From NCBI GenBank assembly GCA_002189035.1, contig NEEC01000012.1:558001-622000 (forward strand): a DNA stretch of 64,000 bases, in the 5' to 3' direction. The notes under the pieces are model-generated. The model worked only from the letters and a program-made list of their open reading frames with translations, searched no databases and was not told where the DNA came from. This document shows, one piece after another, positions 37,453-48,599 of this stretch (position 1 is its first letter; the number at the start of each line of letters is the position of its first letter). The position numbers were made by a program, and so were the translations under genes. This DNA is from Utricularia gibba. Taxonomy: Eukaryota; Streptophyta; Magnoliopsida; Lamiales; Lentibulariaceae.

Positions 37453-40049
37453 ATGGGGAAGGCGAGCGAGCTTGGGCACCTCTTCGGGGCGGTGTTCCTC
37501 TACTGCTTTTCCAACTTCATGGTGGCTCCCGCGATCACGGACGCCTCCATGGCCGCCATCTGTCCCGGAGAGAACGAATGCTCCCTCGCCATTTATCTCA
37601 CTGGAGCCCAGCAAGTGGTATTCTTTTTTGTCATCATCTTTTTTATACGCGTTAGTGCGGCAGGGACACTGAATCCGATAATGGATACTGCATCCTCATG
37701 ACACACTCTGCTTTTACGCATTTTACTGGGTTGGAATAAGTGATAAAGCCGTCCTCCAAGGTGCAGAGCCGGGGTCGGCCCCTGCTCTGCGCATTGATTC
37801 TTCTCTTCGTTTCCTCTCTAATCATCATAGATTAGTAGATGCACGTCACCCGTTTTGCAGCATGTATGGAGCACTTTCACGTATGTCTGTTCGTATAAAC
37901 AACCAAAACTGCCACTTTCATAATCAAGAGACTTTTTTTAAAGAAAAACTCCGATCAATTGTCAAAAAAACTATTTGTCGTAGAGTGGGTAGGCACACCT
38001 CACCAAACTCTATTTGTCAATTTATCTGATTGATGATAGTGAGTGACGGGCGCAGATCATCGGGGTGGGATCGCTTGTTGTGATGCCGTACATCGGCACC
38101 CTGTCCGATACCTATGGAAGGAAAGCGATGCTCACCATCCCCTTCGCGCTCTCCATCTTCCCATTGGGTGCCCAACGCAGAGCCCTTACACTTTTCCTGA
38201 ATCACTTGCTTTCCTTCTGAAATACAAGATTGTTGTTGCAGCGATCCTGGCTTACCGCAGGACCAAGCGCTTCTTTTACGGTTACTACATCTTCAGAACC
38301 GTCATCGCAATGGGTACGGAGGGAAGCGTCCAGTTTCTTTCTTTGGCGTATGCAGCAGACAATGTCCCTGAGAACAAGAGGGCGGCGGTTTTTGGTGTGA
38401 TGTCGGGGATTGCTTCCTCGTCCTTCGTGTTGGGAAACCTCACGACGCGCTTTCTCTCCGTCCCAGCTACTTTCCAAGTAACCTTCGTTGTCCTAGTCAG
38501 TATTCTTGTTATGAGATGACCAAATTACATTTCCCTGAAGCCGATGGGGGTGTCTCTCGATCGCTAGGTTGCTGCGGTGATGTCTGTAATTGCGTTTCTG
38601 TACATGAGATTCTTTCTTGCGGATTCTAATCCGAAGCAGGGTGAGCATGTCACAGAGGCGCATTCCCTTTTGTTGAAGAAACCGAAGCTTCCCAAGGTTC
38701 TCACGTCCTTGGACGACGCCATGTGCTTGCTGAGAACAAGGTTTCCGCCTCGGAACACCCTAAGAGGGAAACCCTTTTCTGTTTTTTTTTTAACATTTCT
38801 TTGTTTGCAGCCCCACGTTCTTCAGAGTTGCAGTAGTTGGGTTCTTAATCAATGTTGCGGATGTGGGACTCTTCGCTTCGTTGAACGTATGAAAAGTCTT
38901 TAAAATAGTAATGCAGATGAATGAACCTCTCTGAACAATTCATTCATTTGAATGTGTTGCAGTTTTTCCTCAAGGCCCAGTTTCATTTCGGAAAGGACCA
39001 GTTTGCTGATATCATGGTCATCGTTGGTGTCTGCGGCTCGGTCTCACAGGTGAAGACCTCGTCCTTCTTCTTCTCCTGTTTTTCCAATGCATCAAGAACA
39101 AGCCCTGAAACCTCGGAAACTTGGTCGCAGTTGCTGGTGATGCCGATGCTGAGCTCCGTTGTGTGCGAGGAGAAACTGCTGTCTCTCGGCCTGTTCTTCA
39201 CTTCTGCTCATGTAACAAGACCGTCTATTTTCTTAACTCCGAGAAACAGCAACTGTTTTCTCATCTAACATTGTGATCCTTGTGTTTTTCCATGAAGATG
39301 ATACTCTACAGCGTGGCCTGGGCGCCTTGGGTACGTATGTGTTATGCATGCATTTTCTTTCCGCCATTCCAAGGGTGCTGATTCCTCCCCTCCAGGTTGC
39401 CTACGTTGCAGCCATCCTCCCCATTCTCTCCACTCTCGCCTTCCCCTGTGTAAGTCCAAGTCCTTCCTCTCTTAACGCGATGAGTTGCAGCATTTTTACA
39501 TGTCCGCTGCTGCTTCTGCAGCTACGGAGCATTGCGTCTAAGCAAACCGGACCCCATGAGCAAGTACGCCCTACCTTCTTGAAACCATGGTGCAGACATC
39601 CCTTTTTTTTTGTAATAATTTGTAATTGTGGAATCAGGGTAAGACACAGGGGTGCATCACAGGTATCAGTTCCTTCGCCAGCGTTGTCTCCCCACTGGCC
39701 TTCAGCCCCTTGGCAGGTAGCCTCACTCATAATACCATTATTCCCGATTAGATGTATGTTTGTGCCAGAATAACTTCAAATTTGTAATATTTCCTCTTCT
39801 GCCATAGCTGTGTTTCTGGCGGAGAATCCTCCCTTCCATTTCCCGGGATTCACCCTTCTCTGCGCCGGCCTTGCGGCGGTAACCGACTCTCATTCCAACC
39901 CAGTTTTTCATTCATATAAGTGAACGCTTTACTTTTTCCCTTTTTTTGTTCACTTGCAGATGATAGCCTTCTTGCAAAGTTTGACGATAGAGGCACCGCC
40001 TGAGTCCAGGGCTGTGGAGCCGCCTGGAGGTTTTGCTTTTGCCTGTTAG
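37453..40049 (+). CDS. Major facilitator superfamily transporter, HIAT1/tetracycline-resistance-like
   Basis: Thirteen exons: 37453-37617, 38056-38167, 38242-38477, 38568-38740, 38811-38886, 38963-39049, 39131-39211, 39298-39330, 39396-39449, 39523-39564, 39638-39716, 39808-39878 and 39960-40049. Every junction is GT-AG and in phase, giving 432 residues. The protein is strongly hydrophobic with about 12 predicted membrane segments: LFGAVFLYCFSNFMVAPAIT, IIGVGSLVVMPYIGTLSD, AAVMSVIAFLYMRFFL, VAVVGFLINVADVGLF, VAYVAAILPILSTLAF, GISSFASVVSPLAFSPL, GFTLLCAGLAA. The MFS signature between helices 2 and 3 is GTLSDTYGRK, and AADNVPENKRAAVFG lies near helix 5. Resembles plant homologues of animal hippocampus-abundant-transcript transporters; substrate unknown. 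No frameshift, in contrast to several neighbours. Shares a divergent promoter with ALBA. Confidence 0.93.
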
Positions 40050-40539
40050 GAGATAATCCGGTGGAGTGGAAATGCGGGCATGAGGCATATAGGAAAATTG
40101 GATTTCTTTGCCTTTAGTTGTGGATAATGTGAATATTATCTTCACGTAAAAAATACTCTTGCCTACTAATAAAGAATGTTTTCTACTAAACAAGATACTT
40201 GTCTAAAGTAACTCTCACCATGTAGGTGAGAGTTTATCAATTGCTCTAATGAACAAATGAAAGTTATTCCTTATGACACTCTCCACCAATCATGTATCGA
40301 ATTCAGTGCATATGATCTAATAATTGAAAAGCATGGATTTTTTTAATTTTCAAATTGATTGGTGATCGTAGAAAAATTAGATTAATTCTACTATAAATAC
40401 ATATTTCAATCAAATAAAATTTATTCAATTTTACAATTTCGTTTCTTTTTCATTTGAAAAGTTTGATAACACAATAATATCTACTTCTCTCCTTATATAT
40501 GATTTTGATTCTTCACCGTTTTAATCAAAATATAAGCTA
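40050..40539. other. 3' flank of the MFS gene and left margin of MULE-PMD copy 2
   Basis: AT-rich, no gene. I could not find a terminal repeat like that of copy 1 here, so the left end of copy 2 is probably lost or diverged. Confidence 0.35.
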
Positions 40540-41167
40540 ATGATAATTGGAAATACATGTACCAATAATACATGCAGCAATAATCAACAGCCACGAGTTC
40601 CTGTTTTACATGCAGCAAGTCGAAGGTATCAATTTTTAAGCAATGCTTCTAAAAAATTGGGTGTTTTATTTGAGAGGGGTGAGTCGATGTGGGCCAATGA
40701 ATTTGTAATCAAACGAATATATATCAGCAACAATCTTGATAATCTTGTTTTGAAAGTAGGATTGCGATTTAAATCCAAAGAAAAAGTTTATTTTTGTGGT
40801 TTGAAAGTAAATCAAAACATTTTGTGTTGAAATGCTAATCTACTTCAACAACACAATGTGAGTTTCATATTTATCTCTATGAATTGAATAGAGATGGTAT
40901 CTGACAATTCAGAGTTTTTTATCTTCATATTTGTAGAAATAGAATTGAGTAAAACAAACATAGAAACATCTCTATGAGTTTCACTAAATGAGATTTGATA
41001 GATTGTATTTGGAAAATGCAAGGTAATATGATTTTTTATTATTTATTTTTTGTTCAATTAATATTAATTTTTAAAATTTATTTATTTATTTTAGAGTTAA
41101 TAATTTGTAAGACAATTGGTAAAATATAAATTAGATACAATTGTATCATTGATTATGAAAAAATTGA

Positions 41168-41404
41168 GGTAGGCAAACTCTATATAAGGCCCAGCTCACT
41201 CACTCAACTCTCCAAGATCAAGCAATGTCAACCTACTCACAAGCATAGGTGTAGATAACGGTCATTAAATCCTTCTCTATAAACGAACCAATCATATGTA
41301 ACATTTGTAATGGGTAATAGCCCAAAACACATGCATTGTTTCACAAATCAGTTTTTCCACAACCACCTTCTCTTGAGCATTAGGATCCAAGGAAATCACA
41401 TTCT
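41168..41404 (+). repeat. 5' LTR of the Copia element
   Basis: Shares GCATAGGTGTA, TCATTAAATCCTT, ATTGTTTCACAA and a TTGAGCAT...GATCCAAG end with 47168-47400. The sequence immediately after begins ATGGTGAACTCGAC, possibly a tRNA-primer site starting at TGG. Confidence 0.75.
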
Positions 41405-42059
41405 TTATGGTGAACTCGACATAAAACAAAGAAGTACATGTCTCCTTCTTCCTTCGATACAACTCTTCCAAAACATCATACCCACATAGACCTACATCTC
41501 TTGTCTATAACAATGAATGCCAATCTTGCTCCTCCCACCTTCGATGGAAAGGATGCTAAAGAGTTTCCTACCTAGCAAAAGAAAATGCGAAACTAATTCA
41601 TAAACAATGAGATAGAGGATTACTTCATTGAAAATGCACCATCAAGCATGGATACTGAAAATTACAAGGTCTACAAATAAATAGAAAAAATGGTGTGTGC
41701 CATTGGACACAACATTAATCAAAGAGGCTTATGAAGTCATCCTAGAGTGCACTACTCCCAAGGAAGCATGGGAATAACTAGAGAAGACTTATCTCAAGAA
41801 TGTTGAAACAAATGCTACGCAAATAGCATATCAATGGAAAGCAATAGGATCTTTAAGATTTAATCCAGGTGAATTATTTGATTGTCTAGCGAACACTATC
41901 AAATCTGTAAATAGGAATCTCAAATTACTAGCCGTCATAACTAATGAAGAATGAATGAAGGATATCATACTAAATGCCTTACCAGTCTCTTTCAACTTTA
42001 CTATAGCCTCTCTAGTAGCCACAAGCTGCATCTGAAAATTCAATTAATAACATTGTTTT

Positions 42060-43085
42060 TAGCATGTTTTTTTAGATGTGTTTTATAGGCTAAAATGGTA
42101 TGTCGCATGCTTAATTGTTTCCTTTTGTATATTTAGTTTGTCAAAGTGTGTTTGTTGTGAAAATAGGTTCATTGGGAATAATTGAGGCGAAAACTCTAAT
42201 GTTTCCCTTGAGTCTGCGTCTAATCTTTAATAGGGTAGAAGCTAGTAATGGCGGTGTATTTTCCATGTTGACAAGTCAAAAGTGATAAAAAAAAAAGTTA
42301 TGGAAGAGTGATTTTTAACCGAAAGTAGCCATCCTCTAAAAAGAAAAGATCTAGAGCATAAATCTTCCTTTTAGAAACCTAGAAAAAAGATGGAGATGCC
42401 CTTCCATTGAGCGGAAAAAGAAAAGAGGAAAGAGGAGAGAGAAGAAAATGAATTCTTAGGAGCATGGGCAAAAGGAGAACAATGGTTCTCTGGCAAATAG
42501 CTCCAGCAACTTCCACATCTACATTTCCAGACTAGATTTCCGTCTTAAGCTTTAAGATTTAGCAAATCTTAATCTTATAGCATCGCTTGACATTATATTT
42601 CTATTTTATGCACTTCTATTTCTAACATTGAATGTGTTCTCACATTTTCTATATTTCCATGCTTTCCTTCACATTCCTAGTGCTTGGTTGTGAACAAGAA
42701 ACTTCTTGTAGACGTTATTTGAGCTTACGAACCAGCTTCTAGTTAAGCTGTTCATCTTTAGTTTTAAGTTTAATATGTCATTTATTGTTCCTGATGGGAT
42801 GAAGTTGGGTTTAAGCTTAAGAACTCTCTTGAATGACACAATAGCTAGATCCTGGTGTAAAACCCAACTTGATCACCTTCACTTTACGTTTACTACGCAT
42901 TCTCGTTATCTTCTGTGCTCATTCATTGCTGCAACTTGTTCATTTCAATTGTTGTTATTTTATGTCCTACGCATAAAAGAGCTAAACTTTCAGAAACCCT
43001 CTAGTTTTCAGTAAATATAAAAGACTTAGATAAATTGCAACAATTCTTTATGGATATGATCCTTACTTGCCACACTATATTAATT
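42060..43085 (+). repeat. Solo-LTR-like insertion inside the Copia
   Basis: Noncoding block separating the gag and protease reading of the Copia. Its ordered segments match 13740-14375. It ends in GATCCTTACTTGCCACACTA, resembling the 3' end of a Gypsy-type LTR. Purine-rich centre (42280-42470). No clear target duplication. Confidence 0.5.
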
Positions 43086-46000
43086 TCTATGATTTATGTG
43101 ATAGAATAGCTAGGATTAAAAATTTCTTTTTATATGTTGAACACATTAGACTGTGACATTTAACAATCTCAAAGGCGCTAGATAATGTATCTTTTAAAGC
43201 TATTGTAGAAAAGGAAACTAATGCTCTCTACTCTCAGGCCGATATACTAACACTAATACTTATAGTCTTAGCAGACAATAAGAGACATTGGACATGGCTA
43301 TTAGATAGTGATTCTACAAATCATATAACTAATGACTTTTCTACATTTATTGAATGCACTCCCTTGATCTCTAGAAATATTCAAATCATAGACAAAATAG
43401 TCATATAAACCCTAGGGCAGGGCACAATAAACCTAGAGTCATAAAAAAAGATAATCTACATCAAAGATGGGTTTTTTGAACCAGTGGCATCCCACAATCT
43501 AATCAATCTAGGACATCGAGTGAGCAAAAATTTCTCTGTTATGTTTACTAACAGCTCATGTATCATTTTTGATCATATATGAAACGAAATTATGAGGATA
43601 CCTATGTCGAACATGGTATTTCCTATCAATTTCCTAAGAGACAACTCCGAAACACATCATATACATCTCAATGCAAGTTCTAGGCAAAACATGTTGTTGT
43701 AACATAGAAGATATGGACATCACAACCAAATGTCACTTATAAAAACGTTCAAGTCTATGTTGGTGGATGGAATTGAAAACTTGGCATCAATGATGGAATG
43801 GTGAGAAATCTGAAAGTTGGGAAAATTGAGTAGCTTACCTTTCGAAAGAAGCCATTGAATTTCTACCACCCCTCTAGAAATCATTCATTCGAATGTTTGT
43901 GGCCCCATATACCCTACTGCAAAAGGCAGAAGAAGATACTTCATATTATTTATTGATAACTATTGTAAGCTAGTCTAGGTATATTTCTCGAAAAGTCGAC
44001 ACGAGATAATCTTTAAGTTCAAAATAGTCAAGGTTGCTATATAAAATGAAAGTGGATGCAAAATTAAATATATTCACTCAAACAATGGCAAAGAGTATAC
44101 ACTTCATGAATTAAAGTTGTAGTGTGAAGAAAATGAGATTACACATCAGTTTACAACATCATACACTCCATAGCAAAATGAAATTAGTGAAAAATGCATC
44201 AAAATGATGCTGGACATGGCTAGATGTCTGTTACTAGAGAAGGGAGAACATAAAGAATTCTAGAGAGAGGCCATGAACTCGGCTATATATCTGCTATACC
44301 GACTTCTCACAAGAGGCATTGTTGAGTTTACAACACCTTACGAACTTTGGACTAGAAGAGTTCTTGCAGTGGATCACTGGTGGATATTTGGCTGAATATG
44401 TTTTTGGCTTGAGCAAGAAGCTGGATCAAAAAAGTCGCATATGGTATTTATGGGTTATAGCACAACTGCAAAAGCATAAATGATATGGGATGCTTTTGAA
44501 AAAAAAAATGATAATAAGCATACATGTGGTTTTTTATGAACAATGTGTCTAGAATTGAAAGACTGAAAATTCATGCTCAAAGAATTCAAATATACCAAGC
44601 TGCGTTGTTTATAACTCCAACATACCTTGAACGCAACCTACACAATTACTTGAATACATTGAAGTAACATATCAATTTTTGAAGCTGGGGGAAATGATAA
44701 TAACAATAATCATATTTTTAACATTTTATTTCAAAATACAAATCAAGAATAGGTGGAAAACAAGATTGGAAGACAACGGGATTCTCACGGTCAAGACAAC
44801 TTCACTGCTCCTCAACAAATTATTCATCCACCAAATATGGAAATGACAAACTTGAGAACTTTGAGAATTCCATAAATAAAGACATAGCTCAGCATTTAGA
44901 GAGTGCCTTTGTTCAAGAGTATCTAAACTAATTGGGGACAGAAAAATCCAAACCTGTTGTGGAAACTACAGACATAAACACAACTAAACCAAGAACATCC
45001 GAACAAGCCCAAACTCATAATCAATCACTCAATAGAAATGGTAAGAATTCAGAGCTGACACAAAAGATACCAATAGTGAGACCAACTCCACGTTAACTCC
45101 AGATCTATGAAAATTAGAAACATATTCAAAATCATCATATCCACTTGAAGGATTTCAACTAGAAGGCACAGAGGGCGATATGGAAAACTCTTCTATAATT
45201 TTTTCAGAGACATATGACAGCACTTAAGCCCGTGAATTCAAGTCAATCACCTTCTTTTATCATGATAAATGTCTATTTACTCACTCTGAACCCACTAGCT
45301 TGAGCAATGCCCTCATAAACCCAAAATAAAGGAAAGCCATGGAACATGAAGTAAAAACTATTGAAGATTAAAAGACTTGGACGCATATAGACAAGGTGGA
45401 AAATAAGAAACCCATTGGGGTCAAATGAGTGCTAAGGACAAAATAGAATTTAGAAGAAAATATAAATAAACACAAGACCAGATTGGTCGCTAAAGATTTT
45501 GTTCAACTGGAAGGTATAGACTATCATGACACATTTGCTCCAATGACACGACTCGATACGATTAAGCTAATAATAGCTCTAGCAGCTTATATGAGATGGC
45601 ATATCTTTCATTTAGATATTAAGCTTACCTTCCTAAATGAGACACTCACACAAGAAATCTTCATCAAGCAACCACCCGATTTTGTTATTATGGGAATAGA
45701 AGACGAAGTTTATAAGTTACGCAAGGCCTTGTATGGTTTAAAGTAGACACCCCAACCATTTTCTGATATAGAGATACCAACAAAGTGAAAATGATGTCAC
45801 ATTATATATAATGAAGGGCAAACATACAGCAAGACAAATAATTGTGTCTCAATATGTTGATGATATCCTAATTACCTTATCAACGATGACGTAGTCAATC
45901 ATGAAAATGAGCAACAAAAACAAGTTTTCGACCTCACATATTTGGGTCCCATGACATATTTCCTAGAACTAGAAGTTAATTAAACAGATTTAGAAATTGT

Positions 46001-47167
46001 AATCTCTCAACATAAATATACTTTGGATCTCATCACCAAATATGACATGTCAACCTCCAAAAAATCCTCAGTGCCCATTACACCTGAAATCAAGAATCAA
46101 CTCTATGAATCTAGACAAAAAATTGATGGAAATTAATACCGAAAGCTCATAGGATCACTCTTCATAATGACCACAAGATCCAATATCACCTTTGCCATCA
46201 ATCTTATCAATTCACGATGAATCCTATGACCACACATCCGAATGTAGGAAAAAAAATTCTAAAATATTTAAACAACACAAAGGAATTCGGACTTATCTAC
46301 AAAAGAGGTATGCATCCATGTTTACAAGTTTATTGTGATACAATTATGCAGGTGATAACAAAGACATGAAGTCTACAAGCGGATTTCTCTTTATGATAAG
46401 TGGAAGTGCATTTGCATGGAATAGAAAAAAGCAATTTGTAGTAACACAGTCATCATCTGAAGCTAAATAAATGGCTCCTACCACCACCTCTAATCACACT
46501 ATATGGATTCACAAATTGCTAGAAGATTTGGATGTCCATATTGACAAGCCTATTACAATATTTCTAGACAACAAGTCTGCTATTGCTATGGGAAACAATC
46601 CAACTTTCTTTGGAAGAACCAACAAAATTCTAATAAAATTCCATGTGGTGAGAAACTACATCAAGGAGAAATTTATCAAGTTCAAGCATACTTCATCCGA
46701 AAGATAGGTGGCTGATATTTTGACAAAACTACCGTATTCCAAACAATTCCTTCAACTATGAGATAAGTTAGGGTTGATACCTCTACTATCGACTCCTGAT
46801 GAAACCGATGAAGCAAAGACAAATTCAAGCATGAAAGATCTAAAGAATTCAAAGGTTGATAGAAGTGCTTCTTCACCTGAAAATCCGAATGATCAAACCT
46901 TAATTCGAGAGCGAAGTGAAGGAAATTTAGTCAAGGAAAGCTGTGAATTACAAACCCAAATCCCTCCAAATCTAGACGACCTGACTCACCACGAGGGGCT
47001 GCTGAATTTCCATGAGACCCTAGATGAAGTAGGTCGCCACTAGAACATGCAGCAACAAATGGTAAAAAGTCTCCAACCACGGGAGTAAGAGAAAGAGGAA
47101 GGAAGCAGGTTGAAGCTTGAAAGTGGAAGTGGAAGAGGAAGCAAGCTGTGCTCAAAAAGTCCCATAA

Positions 47168-47400
47168 GGTGGACAAACTCTATACAAGGTCCAGCTCACT
47201 CATTCATCTTTCCAGCATCTTGTCACGACAGCCTACTCATAAGCATAGGTGTACGCAACAATCATTAAATCCTTTTCTATAAAAAAACAATCCTATATAA
47301 AATTTGTAACGAGTAATAGCATAAATGCATATATTGTTTCACAAGTAGTTCCTCCACAATCATCTTCACTTGAGCATCAAGATCCAAGAAATTATACTTT
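47168..47400 (+). repeat. 3' LTR of the Copia element
   Basis: Partner of 41168-41404. It is preceded by purine-rich sequence (47120-47150) that could be the polypurine tract, and followed by TTGA and MULE sequence. Confidence 0.75.
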
Positions 47401-48495
47401 TTGAAAACTTGATTCGATGTTGAATTTACATTTGAACTTATTCATTTATCCTGGGAATCGTCAATGAATAAACAGTTGCATATGCTTTTGCAAATAATGA
47501 AAATCTTGAATATTATTTGTAGTTGGACTCTTTCGTTATTCAATGACAAGTTGGTACAATTATTTATAATAGACATACTATTGGGTGGTGTGACTTCTAA
47601 ATAGACATTTAATACTAACAGGCTTCATCATTAAGTTGGTAAAAAATTAAAAACTAAAAGATCATTTATATATGGGTGGGCTACCTTGGTGAAATTCCAA
47701 GCCTACATAAAGCAAATAATGACTTATCAATCATCATAGTGGCCAAATCATCCATAGATTTTGAACGTGGATAAATGGGCAAATGCATAGGATAATGGTA
47801 AGTGTCATAGATAGTTGAAGACAAATCAAGTGAAATCCATGAATGGTGTATTAAAAAAATATGAAGATATCCCATGCAACATTGTAGATTCCACATTCTA
47901 TTTGACTCAAACAATATTTGTTAAAAGACAACAGGAGATCGCCCAATTCAATGATAAAGATGTGGTAAATTATGCTATTTTTACGAATTTAAATGTTTTA
48001 TATAGATGTTTACAAATAAGAAGAATTCAGGTTTTCAAAAACAACAACAAAAGATATGTCATTATCGATTATACTATTGGGATCCTGCCTAACTTGTAGG
48101 TTTTGTTTACGTTGTACATAGAAAACATGCTAAGCGGAACCGACAAACTGTTGACTTACATGCCCAAATATGCACATGTGGGAAGTGGCTGATCTATCGT
48201 CTTCCTTGCGCTCATACTTTGAAAGACGGGAAAATGTGTCGAATATCATTTAATCAAATGATTGTTCGACAATCAACCTTAAATTTGCTACAAATACAGT
48301 ATGCTAATAAAGTTCTATAAGATTTAGGTCAAGAAGATTAATGGCCAAATGTTCAATAATACTTGTATCGCGATAGATGCCGTGTGAAACACAAACAAGA
48401 TCGACTTCATAATATCTAAATATCATTTTAATAAATTGATAAATATGCTGGCACTTGAAATAAAAGAAAATTCGTTTAAAATAGGCATGAGCTCA

Positions 48496-48518
48496 ATATA
48501 TATATATATATATATATT
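48496..48518. repeat. (TA)n microsatellite
   Basis: About 11 TA units between the convergent MULE and PMD pseudogenes of copy 2. Confidence 0.9.
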
Positions 48519-48599
48519 AACTAATGTTGCAAATAATGTTATAACATATCTCTAATAGATTTCTTAAAAAACCATGAAGACAAAAAAGACTCATTTAGC

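Larger units (their letters stand above)
41168..47400 (+). mobile_element. Decayed full-length Copia retrotransposon
   Basis: Two LTRs of about 235 bp (41168-41404 and 47168-47400) lie 6.0 kb apart and are flanked by the tetranucleotide TTGA (41164-41167, 47401-47404), a likely short target duplication. Internal order is Ty1/Copia: gag (about 41510-42050), a protease-like LLDSDSTNHIT (about 43300), integrase region (43800-44400), reverse transcriptase (45480-45750: VAKDFVQLEGIDYHDTFAP, IFHLDIKLTFLNE, IFIKQPPDF, KLRKALYGLK), a Copia RT end (YRKLIGSL), and RNase H (46390-46770: SGFLFM, IFLDNKSAIAM, VADILTKLP). Many stops; LTR divergence shows considerable age. A solo-LTR-like repeat sits between gag and protease. 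Confidence 0.85.
40540..48425 (+). pseudogene. MULE transposase pseudogene split by a Copia insertion
   Basis: The N-terminal part at 40540-40830 (QPRVPVLHAASRRYQFLSNA, LGVLFERGESMWANEFVIKR, VLKVGLRFKSKEKVYFC) is the MuDR-type N-terminal domain. The reading continues to 41163 (YNCIIDYEK) and resumes after the Copia at 47405 (TWFDVEFTFELIH, SSMNKQ), matching copy 1 IIDYNKAW...FELVHES...SSMNKLP. Downstream are a region like copy 1 MNGVFKKIRRYP (MNGVLKKYEDIP, 47833) and a SWIM zinc finger near 48170-48220 (CTCGKWLIYRLPCAH). Stops and frameshifts throughout; the central catalytic core is partly deleted. Confidence 0.75.

Noticed and set aside
47168-47404. Possible independent solo LTR
   Set aside because: It pairs with 41168-41404 at a 6.0-kb spacing with Copia pol between, so it is the 3' LTR of that element.
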